Below are positions 41,380 to 49,172 of a stretch of 64,000 nucleotides of DNA, piece after piece; position 1 is the stretch's first letter, and every line of letters starts with the position of its first letter. This DNA is from Candidatus Rhodoferax randersensis. GTDB lineage: Bacteria; Pseudomonadota; Gammaproteobacteria; Burkholderiales; Burkholderiaceae_C. The position numbers were made by a program, and so were the translations under genes. The notes below the pieces were generated by a model. It worked only from the letters and a program-made list of their open reading frames with translations, was not told the origin of the DNA and ran no database searches. The stretch is taken from assembly GCA_016718155.1 (NCBI GenBank), contig JADKEH010000012.1:165479-229478 (forward strand), read 5' to 3'.

Positions 41380-42840
41380 ATGGGTCAGAACTTGAAAATT
41401 GTCGGATGGGTGTCGCTGGGCGTGCTGGCTGGCGCGCTGACTACGGTTTCGCTGCAAACCGTGGCCCGTGGGACCTTGGCACCCCTGCCGCTGGAAGAGC
41501 TGCAACAGCTCGCCAGCGTGTTCGGCATGATCAAGAGCAATTACGTCGAACCGGTTGACGACAAGAAGCTCATCACCGACGCCATTGCGGGCATGGTTTC
41601 CAGCCTGGACCCGCATTCTGTTTACCTGGATAAAAAATCGCTCAAGGAGTTCAACGAGGGCACCACCGGCAAATTCGTGGGGGTCGGCATCGAGATCAGC
41701 CAGGAAGACGGCCTGATCAAGGTGGTCTCACCGATCGAGGGCTCCCCCGCCTACCGCGCCGGCTTGAAGCCCAACGACCTGATTACCCGCATCGATGACA
41801 CCGCCGTCAAGGGTCTGACCCTCAACGAAAGCGTCAAACGCATGCGTGGTGAGCCCAACACCAAGGTGGTGCTGACGATCTTCCGCAAGGGTGACAACCG
41901 CACCTTCCCGGTGACCATCATCCGAGAAGAAATCCGCACCCAATCCGTGCGTGGCAAAGTAATTGAACCGGGCTACGCCTGGGTCCGGCTGAGCCAGTTT
42001 CAGGAGCGCACGGTGGAGGATTTCGTGCGCAAGATCGACGAAATTTACAAGCAGGAGCCGCAACTCAAGGGTTTGGTGCTTGACCTGCGCAATGACCCGG
42101 GTGGCTACCTGGATGCGGCGGTGGCCATTTCGGCGGCTTTCTTGCCAGAGAACGTCACCGTGGTGTCGGCCAATGGTCAATTGGCTGAAAGCAAGTTCAC
42201 CTACAAGGCCTCGCCCGAGTTCTACCAGCGCCGGGGCGGACCCGATGCGCTCAAACGACTGCCCTCGGCGATCAAGAAAGTGCCGCTGGTGGTCCTGGTC
42301 AACGAGGGATCGGCTTCGGCCAGCGAGATCGTGGCCGGCGCCTTGCAGGATCACAAACGCGCCACGGTGCTGGGCAACCAGACTTTCGGCAAGGGCTCGG
42401 TGCAAACGGCGGTGTGCCTGGATTCCGCCTACCGCATGGACAACTGCCCGAACGCCGCCCTGAAGCTCACCACCAGCCGGTACTACACACCCAGTGGCCG
42501 GTCGATTCAGGCCAAGGGCATCGTGCCCGACGTGATGATTGACGAGAGCGAGGAGGGCAACCTGTTTGCCGCCCTGCGCACGCGCGAAGCCGATCTGGAA
42601 AAACACCTCACCAATGGCCAGGGCGAAGAGAAGAAAGACGAGGCGCGCGAGAAAGCACGCGAGGAGGCCCGCAAGCGGCTCGAAGAAGACGCCAAGAAGC
42701 CTCTTGCCGATCGGCGCCTGCCGGAGTACGGCTCGGACAAGGACTTCCAGCTGGCGCAGGCCATCAACCAGCTGAGAGGTCGCCCGGTCATGGTCAGCAA
42801 GGTCATGACTGAACGCGCTGAAGAGAAGAAAGAGAACTGA
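41380..42840 (+). CDS. S41 family C-terminal processing peptidase
   Basis: A 486-residue CtpA-type protease. An N-terminal membrane anchor or signal (about residues 5-27) is followed by a PDZ domain (about 85-170) and an S41 catalytic core. The Ser-Lys dyad is S313 (NEGSASASEI) and K338 (TFGKGSVQT), 25 residues apart as usual. The C-terminus carries a charged helical segment rich in Glu, Lys, Arg and Ala, likely coiled coil. It acts in the periplasm on the C-termini of target proteins. It lies between gpmA and the MoeB-like gene on the same strand. Confidence 0.92.
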   Translation: MGQNLKIVGWVSLGVLAGALTTVSLQTVARGTLAPLPLEELQQLASVFGMIKSNYVEPVDDKKLITDAIAGMVSSLDPHSVYLDKKSLKEFNEGTTGKFVGVGIEISQEDGLIKVVSPIEGSPAYRAGLKPNDLITRIDDTAVKGLTLNESVKRMRGEPNTKVVLTIFRKGDNRTFPVTIIREEIRTQSVRGKVIEPGYAWVRLSQFQERTVEDFVRKIDEIYKQEPQLKGLVLDLRNDPGGYLDAAVAISAAFLPENVTVVSANGQLAESKFTYKASPEFYQRRGGPDALKRLPSAIKKVPLVVLVNEGSASASEIVAGALQDHKRATVLGNQTFGKGSVQTAVCLDSAYRMDNCPNAALKLTTSRYYTPSGRSIQAKGIVPDVMIDESEEGNLFAALRTREADLEKHLTNGQGEEKKDEAREKAREEARKRLEEDAKKPLADRRLPEYGSDKDFQLAQAINQLRGRPVMVSKVMTERAEEKKEN

Positions 42841-42850
42841 AGCCGGTCCC

Positions 42851-43603
42851 ATGACGGACGACGAGCTGCTGCGCTACTCGCGCCATATCCTGCTCAACGA
42901 AATCGGAATCGAGGGCCAGGAACGCATCACGCAGGGTCGCGCACTGGTCATCGGCTTGGGTGGCCTGGGTTCGCCCGTGGCGCTTTACCTGGGTTCCGCT
43001 GGCGTGGGACACATCACGCTGGTCGACCACGACACCGTGGACATGACCAACTTGCAGCGTCAGGTTGTCCACACCATGGAGCAAGTTGGCCAAAGCAAGG
43101 TTTTGTCGGCGCAGCGCGCGATTCATGCCATCAATCCCGACGTTCAGGTCACCCCCGTGGTCGCCAAGGCCGACGCCACGCATCTGGACGTGCTTGTGAG
43201 CGGTGCGGACGTGGTCCTCGATTGCAGTGACAACTTCTCCACCCGGCATGCCATCAACGCGGCCTGTGTGGCGCACGGTAAACCCCTGGTATCGGGCGCG
43301 GCAATCCGCTTCGATGGCCAGATCAGCGTCTACGACCCGCGCGATGCGAGCGCGCCCTGCTACGCCTGCGTCTTCCCCCCCGACACATCCTTCGAGGAGA
43401 CCCTCTGCGCCACCATGGGCGTCTTCGCCCCACTGGTGGGGATCATTGGCTCCATGCAGGCAGCCGAGGCACTCAAACTACTCAGTGGCGCCGGCCAAAG
43501 CCTGGCGGGGCGGCTGTTGATGCTCGATGGGCGGCAAATGGCCTTCACCGAGATGCGCCTGCCGCGCGATCCCAAATGCCCGGTGTGCTCGGTGCGGCAT
43601 TAG
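42851..43603 (+). CDS. moeB: HesA/MoeB/ThiF family adenylyltransferase
   Basis: A 250-residue E1-like enzyme. The N-terminal RYSRHILLNEIG, the ATP-binding GLGGLGSPVALYLGSAG, the catalytic DHDTVDMTNLQRQ and the zinc cysteines CYAC and CPVC fit MoeB/ThiF. It adenylates the C-terminal glycine of a ubiquitin-like sulfur carrier (MoaD or ThiS). Which partner it uses is not decided by the sequence; no moaD or thiS is nearby. It starts 10 bp after the protease stop. Confidence 0.88.
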   Translation: MTDDELLRYSRHILLNEIGIEGQERITQGRALVIGLGGLGSPVALYLGSAGVGHITLVDHDTVDMTNLQRQVVHTMEQVGQSKVLSAQRAIHAINPDVQVTPVVAKADATHLDVLVSGADVVLDCSDNFSTRHAINAACVAHGKPLVSGAAIRFDGQISVYDPRDASAPCYACVFPPDTSFEETLCATMGVFAPLVGIIGSMQAAEALKLLSGAGQSLAGRLLMLDGRQMAFTEMRLPRDPKCPVCSVRH

Positions 43604-43713
43604 CCTTGCCGGGTCCGCAAAGGCCGGGACTGCCGCCAAAACCAGGCGGATTTCGCGGCATGCCTGCCATTTGATGCTGTTAGACTTTCAACGCACACGA
43701 CCCACTCTGCACC

Positions 43714-44514
43714 ATGGCGACCGCGACGGCAAGCTCTTTGGTAGACCCGCATTCACTGCGGCTGGAGGATGCCCTCGCCCTGCTGGCGCACGGCGGTGAC
43801 AGCGCAACGCTACCCAAGCAGGGGGACTCTGCCGCAGCTTATCTGCAAGCTGTCATTGACGCGCTGTGCGAGCTCTCGCTGAAGGACCCGCTAACCGGGT
43901 TGGCCAACCGGCGTCACTTCAAGGCTGTTTTGGAACGTGCCATCGATGTCGTGGCACGGTCCGGTGAATCCGCTTTGTTGCTGATGCTCGATATCGATCA
44001 CTTCAAGAGAATCAACGACACCCATGGCCACCTCGCGGGTGACCAGGTATTGCAGGCGATGGCGAAATGCCTGTCCGGTTGTGTCCGCCCAATGGACACG
44101 GTGGCTCGCTACGGCGGCGAAGAATTTGCCGTGGTGATGCCCAACTGCCAGGTCTCGTACGGGGCAACCGTGGCCGAACGTATTCGACTCGCTGTGGAAC
44201 AGCTCGTGATTGCCGTGACGCCATCGGTCACGGTCAGGATCACCATCAGTATCGGCGGGGCATACGCCCCCGAATGGGTTCGCTCCACCAGTAATTTGTG
44301 GACGGAACGGGCCGATGTGCAGCTCTATCGCGCCAAGACCGAAGGCCGCAACCGGGTGTTTATTGACCAGCAGCCGGTGGTCGCCGTTAGCGCGGAGGAA
44401 AAGAACTTGCTGTTCGGGCACCTCGCCTTGGGCGACCCCGCGTGGATCGAAAGCCTGCCGAGTGACATTTCCGTCGCTGCGCAGAGCGGCGCGGCAAGCG
44501 GCAAGCTCCAGTAG
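43714..44514 (+). CDS. GGDEF-domain diguanylate cyclase
   Basis: A 266-residue soluble protein. A short N-terminal region (about 1-55) of no recognised fold precedes a GGDEF domain (about 55-220) with GGEEF at 134-138 and an inhibitory RxxD at 125-128. A C-terminal extension of about 45 residues follows. It should synthesise cyclic di-GMP and be product-inhibited. It lies 47 bp upstream of a MinD-like ATPase gene on the same strand. Confidence 0.9.
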   Translation: MATATASSLVDPHSLRLEDALALLAHGGDSATLPKQGDSAAAYLQAVIDALCELSLKDPLTGLANRRHFKAVLERAIDVVARSGESALLLMLDIDHFKRINDTHGHLAGDQVLQAMAKCLSGCVRPMDTVARYGGEEFAVVMPNCQVSYGATVAERIRLAVEQLVIAVTPSVTVRITISIGGAYAPEWVRSTSNLWTERADVQLYRAKTEGRNRVFIDQQPVVAVSAEEKNLLFGHLALGDPAWIESLPSDISVAAQSGAASGKLQ

Positions 44515-44561
44515 CGACCAGCTTGGACTGAACTGATGTTGGAACTAAAAAAGGCCAATCG

Positions 44562-45395
44562 ATGAGTGATCTACCAAGCCCCGCGGCAGTGCCTGCGGCC
44601 GCTGCCAGTGTGCCGCTCAAGCCGTTCGGAAAAGTCATTGCTGTCACCAGCGGCAAGGGCGGCGTTGGCAAGACATTTGTCTCGGCCAATCTGGCGGCCG
44701 CCCTGGCCAAGCATGGCCTCAAGGTGCTGGTGCTCGATGCCGACCTCGGCCTTGCCAACCTGGACGTGGTACTCAACCTGTACCCCAAGATCACCTTGCA
44801 CGATGTGTTCACGGGCAAGGCCAAGCTGGCCGACGCGATCATCAAGGCACCGGGCGGCTTCTCGGTGCTGCTGGCGGGCTCGGGCATGGTGGAATACTCA
44901 CGGCTGACGCCGGAGGTGCGTGATGATTTCATCCGCATCATGAACGGCCTGGTGCCGCACTACGACGTGGTGCTGCTCGACACTGGCGCCGGCATCTCGG
45001 ACGTGGTCTTGTTCGCAGTGTCGCTGGCCTCCGAGGTACTGGTGGTGGCAACGCCCGAGCCAACCTCGCTGACCGATGCCTATGCGACCATCAAAGTGCT
45101 GGTCGGCCAGCAGAAACGTCAGACCTTGCGTCTGATCGTCAACCAAACGGCCCGCCTCGGAGACGGCCGCGCCATCACAACCCAGTTGCAGCAGGTCGTG
45201 GACCGTTTTGTAGCGACCGAGCCGGGACGACCGATCCGCCTGATTCACGTCGGCGACATCCCCGCCGACCCGATGGTTCGCCAGGCGGTGATGCGTCGTC
45301 AGTTGCTGATGCAAAGCACGCCCGGCTGCCCGGCGGGCCTGGCGATTTCGCAGCTTGCGATCAAATTGCAGGAAACGGTACTGCCCAAAACCTGA
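44562..45395 (+). CDS. MinD/FlhG-like ParA-family ATPase
   Basis: A 277-residue deviant Walker A ATPase (SGKGGVGKT at about 30-38, LDADLGLANLDVVLNL, VLLDTGAGI). It most resembles the FlhG/FleN/MinD group. An Ala/Pro-rich N-terminal extension of about 20 residues precedes the P-loop, and no clear MinD-type C-terminal amphipathic helix is seen. There are no minC, minE or flagellar genes nearby. The immediate neighbour is a diguanylate cyclase, so a role in c-di-GMP-linked polar localisation is possible but unproved. Confidence 0.85.
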   Translation: MSDLPSPAAVPAAAASVPLKPFGKVIAVTSGKGGVGKTFVSANLAAALAKHGLKVLVLDADLGLANLDVVLNLYPKITLHDVFTGKAKLADAIIKAPGGFSVLLAGSGMVEYSRLTPEVRDDFIRIMNGLVPHYDVVLLDTGAGISDVVLFAVSLASEVLVVATPEPTSLTDAYATIKVLVGQQKRQTLRLIVNQTARLGDGRAITTQLQQVVDRFVATEPGRPIRLIHVGDIPADPMVRQAVMRRQLLMQSTPGCPAGLAISQLAIKLQETVLPKT

Positions 45396-45431
45396 ACCCT
45401 TGCGGGTCAGACAAGCCCAGGGGCGATCGCA

Positions 45432-45854
45432 TCAAGCCCGGCCGATGATGCAGGCGGTGGCCATCAGCTCTTCGAGCAAAGCCAATGAGACCTTGCCCGA
45501 CACCGAGTAGGGGTCGAGCACCGGTTTCTCCAGGTACTTGAGCAGGATGGTGGCGTTGATCTTGGACATGTTGACCTGGCCCATGGTCCAGCCGCCAAAA
45601 CGGCGTTCCGCAATCTCTTCGTAGTGCAGCAGCACCACTTCGTTGTGGCGAACGTCCTTTTGAATGTGGCTATACAGCTCGCTGACGGCCTGGCGTCCGC
45701 CCTCAATCGCTTGCAGGAAGACGCCGCCGCCGTAGCAGAGGATGCCGGTGATGCCGCACTCGGGATTGTGCTGGCGCGACTGGGTCAGAATCGCCTCAAT
45801 CGCCGCCTCGCTGGTATCAATGGCGCGACTGGCGTAGAGCAAACGTACCAACAT
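45432..45854 (-). CDS. BLUF-domain blue-light photoreceptor protein
   Basis: A 140-residue BLUF protein. The flavin-site residues are present: Y7 (LLYASRA), N30 (HNPECGITGIL), Q48 (VFLQAIEG), and W89 and M91 in FGGWTMG. A helical C-terminal extension completes the small single-domain form. It senses blue light through FAD and probably acts by protein contact. The ATG at 45854 lies 2 bp after the folE stop, so it is translationally coupled to GTP cyclohydrolase I. Confidence 0.88.
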   Translation of the reverse strand: MLVRLLYASRAIDTSEAAIEAILTQSRQHNPECGITGILCYGGGVFLQAIEGGRQAVSELYSHIQKDVRHNEVVLLHYEEIAERRFGGWTMGQVNMSKINATILLKYLEKPVLDPYSVSGKVSLALLEELMATACIIGRA

Positions 45855-45856
45855 GG

Positions 45857-46576
45857 CTAACCTCGCTTGGGGATCAGTGACAGAAATTCGCGCCGCAAAT
45901 TGGGATCCTTGAGAAAGCTGCCGCGCATCACGGAATTGATCATCTTGCTGTCCATGTCCTTGACACCGCGCCAGCTCATGCAATAGTGGCTGGCCTCCAT
46001 CACGATAGCCAAGCCGTCAGGTTGTGTCTTTTGCTGGATCAGGTCAGCCAACTGAACCACGGCCTCCTCCTGGATCTGCGGGCGCCCCATCACCCACTCT
46101 GCCAGTCGCGCGTACTTGGACAGGCCAATCACGTTGGTATGTTCGTTGGGCAACACACCGATCCATACCTGCCCTATCACCGGGCACAAGTGGTGGCTAC
46201 ACGCGCTGCGCACGGTGATCGGCCCGACAATCATCAACTCGTTGAGGTGCTCGGCGTTGGGGAACTCGGTGATGGTGGGCGCCTTGACATAACGGCCATT
46301 GAACACCTCTTTGAGGTACATCTTGGCCACGCGGCGGGCGGTCTTGTCGGTATTGTGGTCACGCTCGGTGTCGATCACCATGCTGTCGAGCACCGCCTGC
46401 ATCTTGACCTCGACTTCATCGAGCAAGGCTTCGAGCTCGCCAGGTTGAATGAAATCGGCAATGTTGTCATTGGCGTGGTAACGCTTGCGTGCGGCCACCA
46501 GCCGCTCGCGAATCTTGACGGACACGGGCGTGCCCTCGTCGGCTTCAGCTGGGTTCATGGCAGTTTGAGTTTTCAT
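45857..46576 (-). CDS. folE: GTP cyclohydrolase I
   Basis: A 239-residue FolE. The zinc and active-site motifs are CSHHLCPVIGQVWIG and HYCMSWRGVKD, with NGRYVKAPTITEFPN typical of the family. It converts GTP to dihydroneopterin triphosphate, the entry to folate and pterins; NudB at 48.6 kb carries out the next step. An ATG at 46576 (MKTQTAM) is chosen over a TTG at 46588. The N-terminus is slightly longer than in E. coli. BLUF follows in the same operon. Confidence 0.94.
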   Translation of the reverse strand: MKTQTAMNPAEADEGTPVSVKIRERLVAARKRYHANDNIADFIQPGELEALLDEVEVKMQAVLDSMVIDTERDHNTDKTARRVAKMYLKEVFNGRYVKAPTITEFPNAEHLNELMIVGPITVRSACSHHLCPVIGQVWIGVLPNEHTNVIGLSKYARLAEWVMGRPQIQEEAVVQLADLIQQKTQPDGLAIVMEASHYCMSWRGVKDMDSKMINSVMRGSFLKDPNLRREFLSLIPKRG

Positions 46577-46639
46577 TAACACAGGCAAATGGTACCAGCC
46601 ATTTTGCAGTAAGGTTATTCATCGCAATCCCATGTTAAA

Positions 46640-46675
46640 CGGACACTTCACGCTATCATATCAATAGCGCTTTCC
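46640..46675. repeat. AT-rich repeat-like element at the 3' end of cls
   Basis: CGCTAT (about 46651-46656) and ATAGCG (about 46664-46669) form a hairpin around an AT-rich centre. The words GCTATTGATATGATAGC resemble the in-gene patches elsewhere in the window. The last codons and stop of cls lie in it. Confidence 0.4.
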
Positions 46676-47905
46676 ACTCAGAAACAAGAGGCCCCGCATC
46701 AGCCCATAGGCCAGCCGGTCGAGCAGGCGCTGCTGCCAAGGCCGATCGGCATAGGCTTGCGGGTCCACCCGCTTGCCGCCCTCGGCCATGGCTTGCTCCA
46801 GGCGCGCTTGCAGGGCCCGCGCAAATGGGCGGTCGTCCACCACCACATTGGCCTCGCGTGCCAGCAGCAGACTCAAGGGGTCCAGGTTGGAGGAGCCAAC
46901 CGTGGCCCAATGGCCGTCGATCACCGCGACCTTGGCATGCAGGAAACTGGCCGAATACTCGTGGATCTCCACCCCAGCCGCCAGCAGGGCGCCGTAAACC
47001 GGCCGGGCGGCGTGGTATTGCATGAAGTACTCATAACGCCCCTGCAGCAGCAGGCGTACGCGGACCCCGCGCGTGGCCGCGTGGATCAAGGACTTACGCA
47101 ACTTGCCACCGGGCACGAAGTAGGCATTGGCAATGATGATGTCATGGCGCGCCTCGCCGATGGCGCGCCGGTAGGCCCGCTCGATGCGGCTGCGGTTGAG
47201 CAAGTTGTCACGCAACACCAGCTCTGCCAGCGTGCCTGCGCTCAGGGGTTCACTGGCGCCCACACCGCTGCTCGCCTCGGATTCGGGGATGGCTGCCCGC
47301 GTCCCCTGCGCAACCGCTTCCTGCAGCGCGTGCCAAGCGGACACGAACTGGGCACTGCGCGCAGTGCGCGCGGCTTGCTGTCGCCACCAAAACTGGGCGC
47401 AGGCGTCATGTACCGCCCGAACCAGTGGGCCGGTGACCTGCACCGCGAAATCGAAGCGCGGCGCGACCAGTGGCCCATGGTTGGGGTCAAAAAAGTCGTC
47501 CAGAATGTTGATTCCGCCACAGAACGCCAGTTGGCCATCCAGGACGCATAGTTTTCGATGCAGGCGTCGCCAACGACTGGGTATCAACAGGCCCAGGCGA
47601 CCTAGCGGAGAGAATATTCGCCACTGAACGCCGGCCGCGTCAAAGCGGGCGATCCACCGGGGCGGCAGAGTCGGAGTGCCGACCCCATCCATCACCAGAT
47701 AGACCGCGACGCCACGTTTTGCTGCACGCTCAAGTGCCTCGGCCACCCCTTCACCAGAGGCCGTGAAATTGAAGATGTAAGTCTCCATGCGCACTTCGTG
47801 CAGAGACCGGTCGATCGCGCGCACCAGCGCCGGAAAATAGGCCTGCCCTCCCTCCAGCAGTTGCACTTGGTGATCCGCCCTGAGCTGAGAACCACCTGCG
47901 CGCAT
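46661..47905 (-). CDS. Phospholipase D-type cardiolipin synthase
   Basis: A 414-residue PLD-superfamily protein with two HKD-type motifs: HRKLCVLDGQLAFCGG (first) and HAKVAVIDGHWATVGSSNLD (second). This is the ClsB (YbhO)-like group without N-terminal membrane helices. It is expected to join phosphatidyl groups to make cardiolipin. The start at 47905 overlaps the stop of the EEP-family gene (TGATG), the same order as ybhP-ybhO in E. coli. Confidence 0.88.
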   Translation of the reverse strand: MRAGGSQLRADHQVQLLEGGQAYFPALVRAIDRSLHEVRMETYIFNFTASGEGVAEALERAAKRGVAVYLVMDGVGTPTLPPRWIARFDAAGVQWRIFSPLGRLGLLIPSRWRRLHRKLCVLDGQLAFCGGINILDDFFDPNHGPLVAPRFDFAVQVTGPLVRAVHDACAQFWWRQQAARTARSAQFVSAWHALQEAVAQGTRAAIPESEASSGVGASEPLSAGTLAELVLRDNLLNRSRIERAYRRAIGEARHDIIIANAYFVPGGKLRKSLIHAATRGVRVRLLLQGRYEYFMQYHAARPVYGALLAAGVEIHEYSASFLHAKVAVIDGHWATVGSSNLDPLSLLLAREANVVVDDRPFARALQARLEQAMAEGGKRVDPQAYADRPWQQRLLDRLAYGLMRGLLFLSGKRY

Positions 47906-48645
47906 CAAATCGCCCCTGGCAAGCCGAACTCGGCAATCAAGGGCAAGTGGTCGGACATGCGCCACCAGGCGCGCCCACGTGGCACCTGCACGCCAACCGG
48001 CGTGAGGCCCCTGGCAAACACGTAGTCAAGCTGTGCCAGAGGCAAGCGCGCCGGAAACGTTGGATGACGCTGCCCATCAAAAGCCAGCAAGCCAAAGTCG
48101 GCCATGGCCTGACGCACGGAATTGCCCCAGTCGTTGAAATCGCCCGCTACCAGCAGGGGCGCGCCAGCCGGCACCTCGCGCTGAATGAAACTGCCAAGCT
48201 GGGCCACCTGTCGCGCCCGGCTGGCCTTGATCAGCCCGAGGTGCACCACCACCACGTGCACCATGCAGCCGTGCAGCATCACCTCGGCATGCAGCAGGCC
48301 GCGTTGCTCAAATCGATGATCCGACATGTCCTCGTGCTGATGCGACAGCACAGGCCAGCGCGACAACAGCGCATTGCCGTGTTCGCCGTCGCGCGTGTAG
48401 GCGTTAGTCCGGTAAATGGCCTCATAGCCTTCGGGCGCCAGAAAATCGGCTTGCGGCAGCTCGGGCCAGCGGGTGAAATGCAGCGCCTCACCCCGGTGGT
48501 GCTTGCGGACTTCCTGCAGGCACACAATGTCCGCATCGAGCTGCTCCACGGCATGGCCAAGGTTGTGAATTTCCAGGCGACGCCGGGGACCCATGCCTTG
48601 CACGCCCTTGTGAATGTTGTAGGTGGCGACTCTGACGGTGTTCAC
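47905..48645 (-). CDS. Endonuclease/exonuclease/phosphatase (EEP) family protein
   Basis: A 246-residue EEP-fold hydrolase. Motifs VATYNIHKGVQG, DIVCLQEVR, LLVAGDFNDWG, LDYVFARG and SDHLPLIAEF are the metal-dependent catalytic set. It resembles YbhP, whose substrate is unclear; a lipid-linked role is suggested by coupling to the cardiolipin synthase. The GTG start at 48645 overlaps the nudB stop (GTGA). Confidence 0.85.
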   Translation of the reverse strand: MNTVRVATYNIHKGVQGMGPRRRLEIHNLGHAVEQLDADIVCLQEVRKHHRGEALHFTRWPELPQADFLAPEGYEAIYRTNAYTRDGEHGNALLSRWPVLSHQHEDMSDHRFEQRGLLHAEVMLHGCMVHVVVVHLGLIKASRARQVAQLGSFIQREVPAGAPLLVAGDFNDWGNSVRQAMADFGLLAFDGQRHPTFPARLPLAQLDYVFARGLTPVGVQVPRGRAWWRMSDHLPLIAEFGLPGAI

Positions 48646-49121
48646 AATTTCTCCCTGGCCACGACAAATCGGGGCAGCATCAGTATCGCCTCTGCATTGG
48701 ATGATGAGAAGCATCGGTCAGCGGCATCGCGGTACGGCAACCACTGGTAGGCCGTGTGCTCACGCGGATCGAGGGTCACCGCGATGCCAGCGGGCACCGT
48801 CAGGCCAAACAGATGTTCGGTGTTGCGCGTCACGCCGGGCGGATAGCGGTGCCGCCAACGCGGATAGATGTCGTAGACGTTCTCCAATTGCCAGTCGGTC
48901 AGGGAGTCGGCCAGCACGGAGCCGGGACGACAGTCTATGCCGGTTTCCTCCAGTACCTCGCGCTGAGCCGTTTCACGGTAGGGCTCACTCACCCGGTCTT
49001 TGCTGCCCGTGACCGACTGCCAGAAATTCTCGGCGTCAGCCCGCTTGATCAGCAGCACATCAAGCGCCGGGGTGTGGATCACCACCAGCACCGACTCGGG
49101 GATTTTGAAGGGCGTGCTCAT
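48642..49121 (-). CDS. nudB: Dihydroneopterin triphosphate diphosphatase
   Basis: A 159-residue Nudix hydrolase. The Nudix box runs from GSKDRVSEPYRETAQ into REVLEETGI, and VLVVIHTPALDVLLIKRAD and FWQSVTGSK match NudB. It removes pyrophosphate from dihydroneopterin triphosphate in folate synthesis, downstream of FolE. No clear Shine-Dalgarno is visible: the U-tract of the aspS terminator abuts the ATG. The next gene overlaps its stop. Confidence 0.9.
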   Translation of the reverse strand: MSTPFKIPESVLVVIHTPALDVLLIKRADAENFWQSVTGSKDRVSEPYRETAQREVLEETGIDCRPGSVLADSLTDWQLENVYDIYPRWRHRYPPGVTRNTEHLFGLTVPAGIAVTLDPREHTAYQWLPYRDAADRCFSSSNAEAILMLPRFVVAREKL

Positions 49122-49150
49122 GAAAAAGGGCGCTGATTCAGCGCCCTTTC
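49122..49150 (-). terminator. Intrinsic terminator between aspS and nudB
   Basis: On the minus strand GGGCGCT (49146-49140), loop of 5 nt, and AGCGCCC (49134-49128) form a perfect 7-bp stem, extended by an A-T pair and followed by TTTTT (49127-49123). The U-tract ends right at the nudB start codon (49121). It is one of the clearest hairpin terminators in the window. Confidence 0.75.
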
Positions 49151-49172
49151 ATTCTGCCTCAAACGTCTTTGA

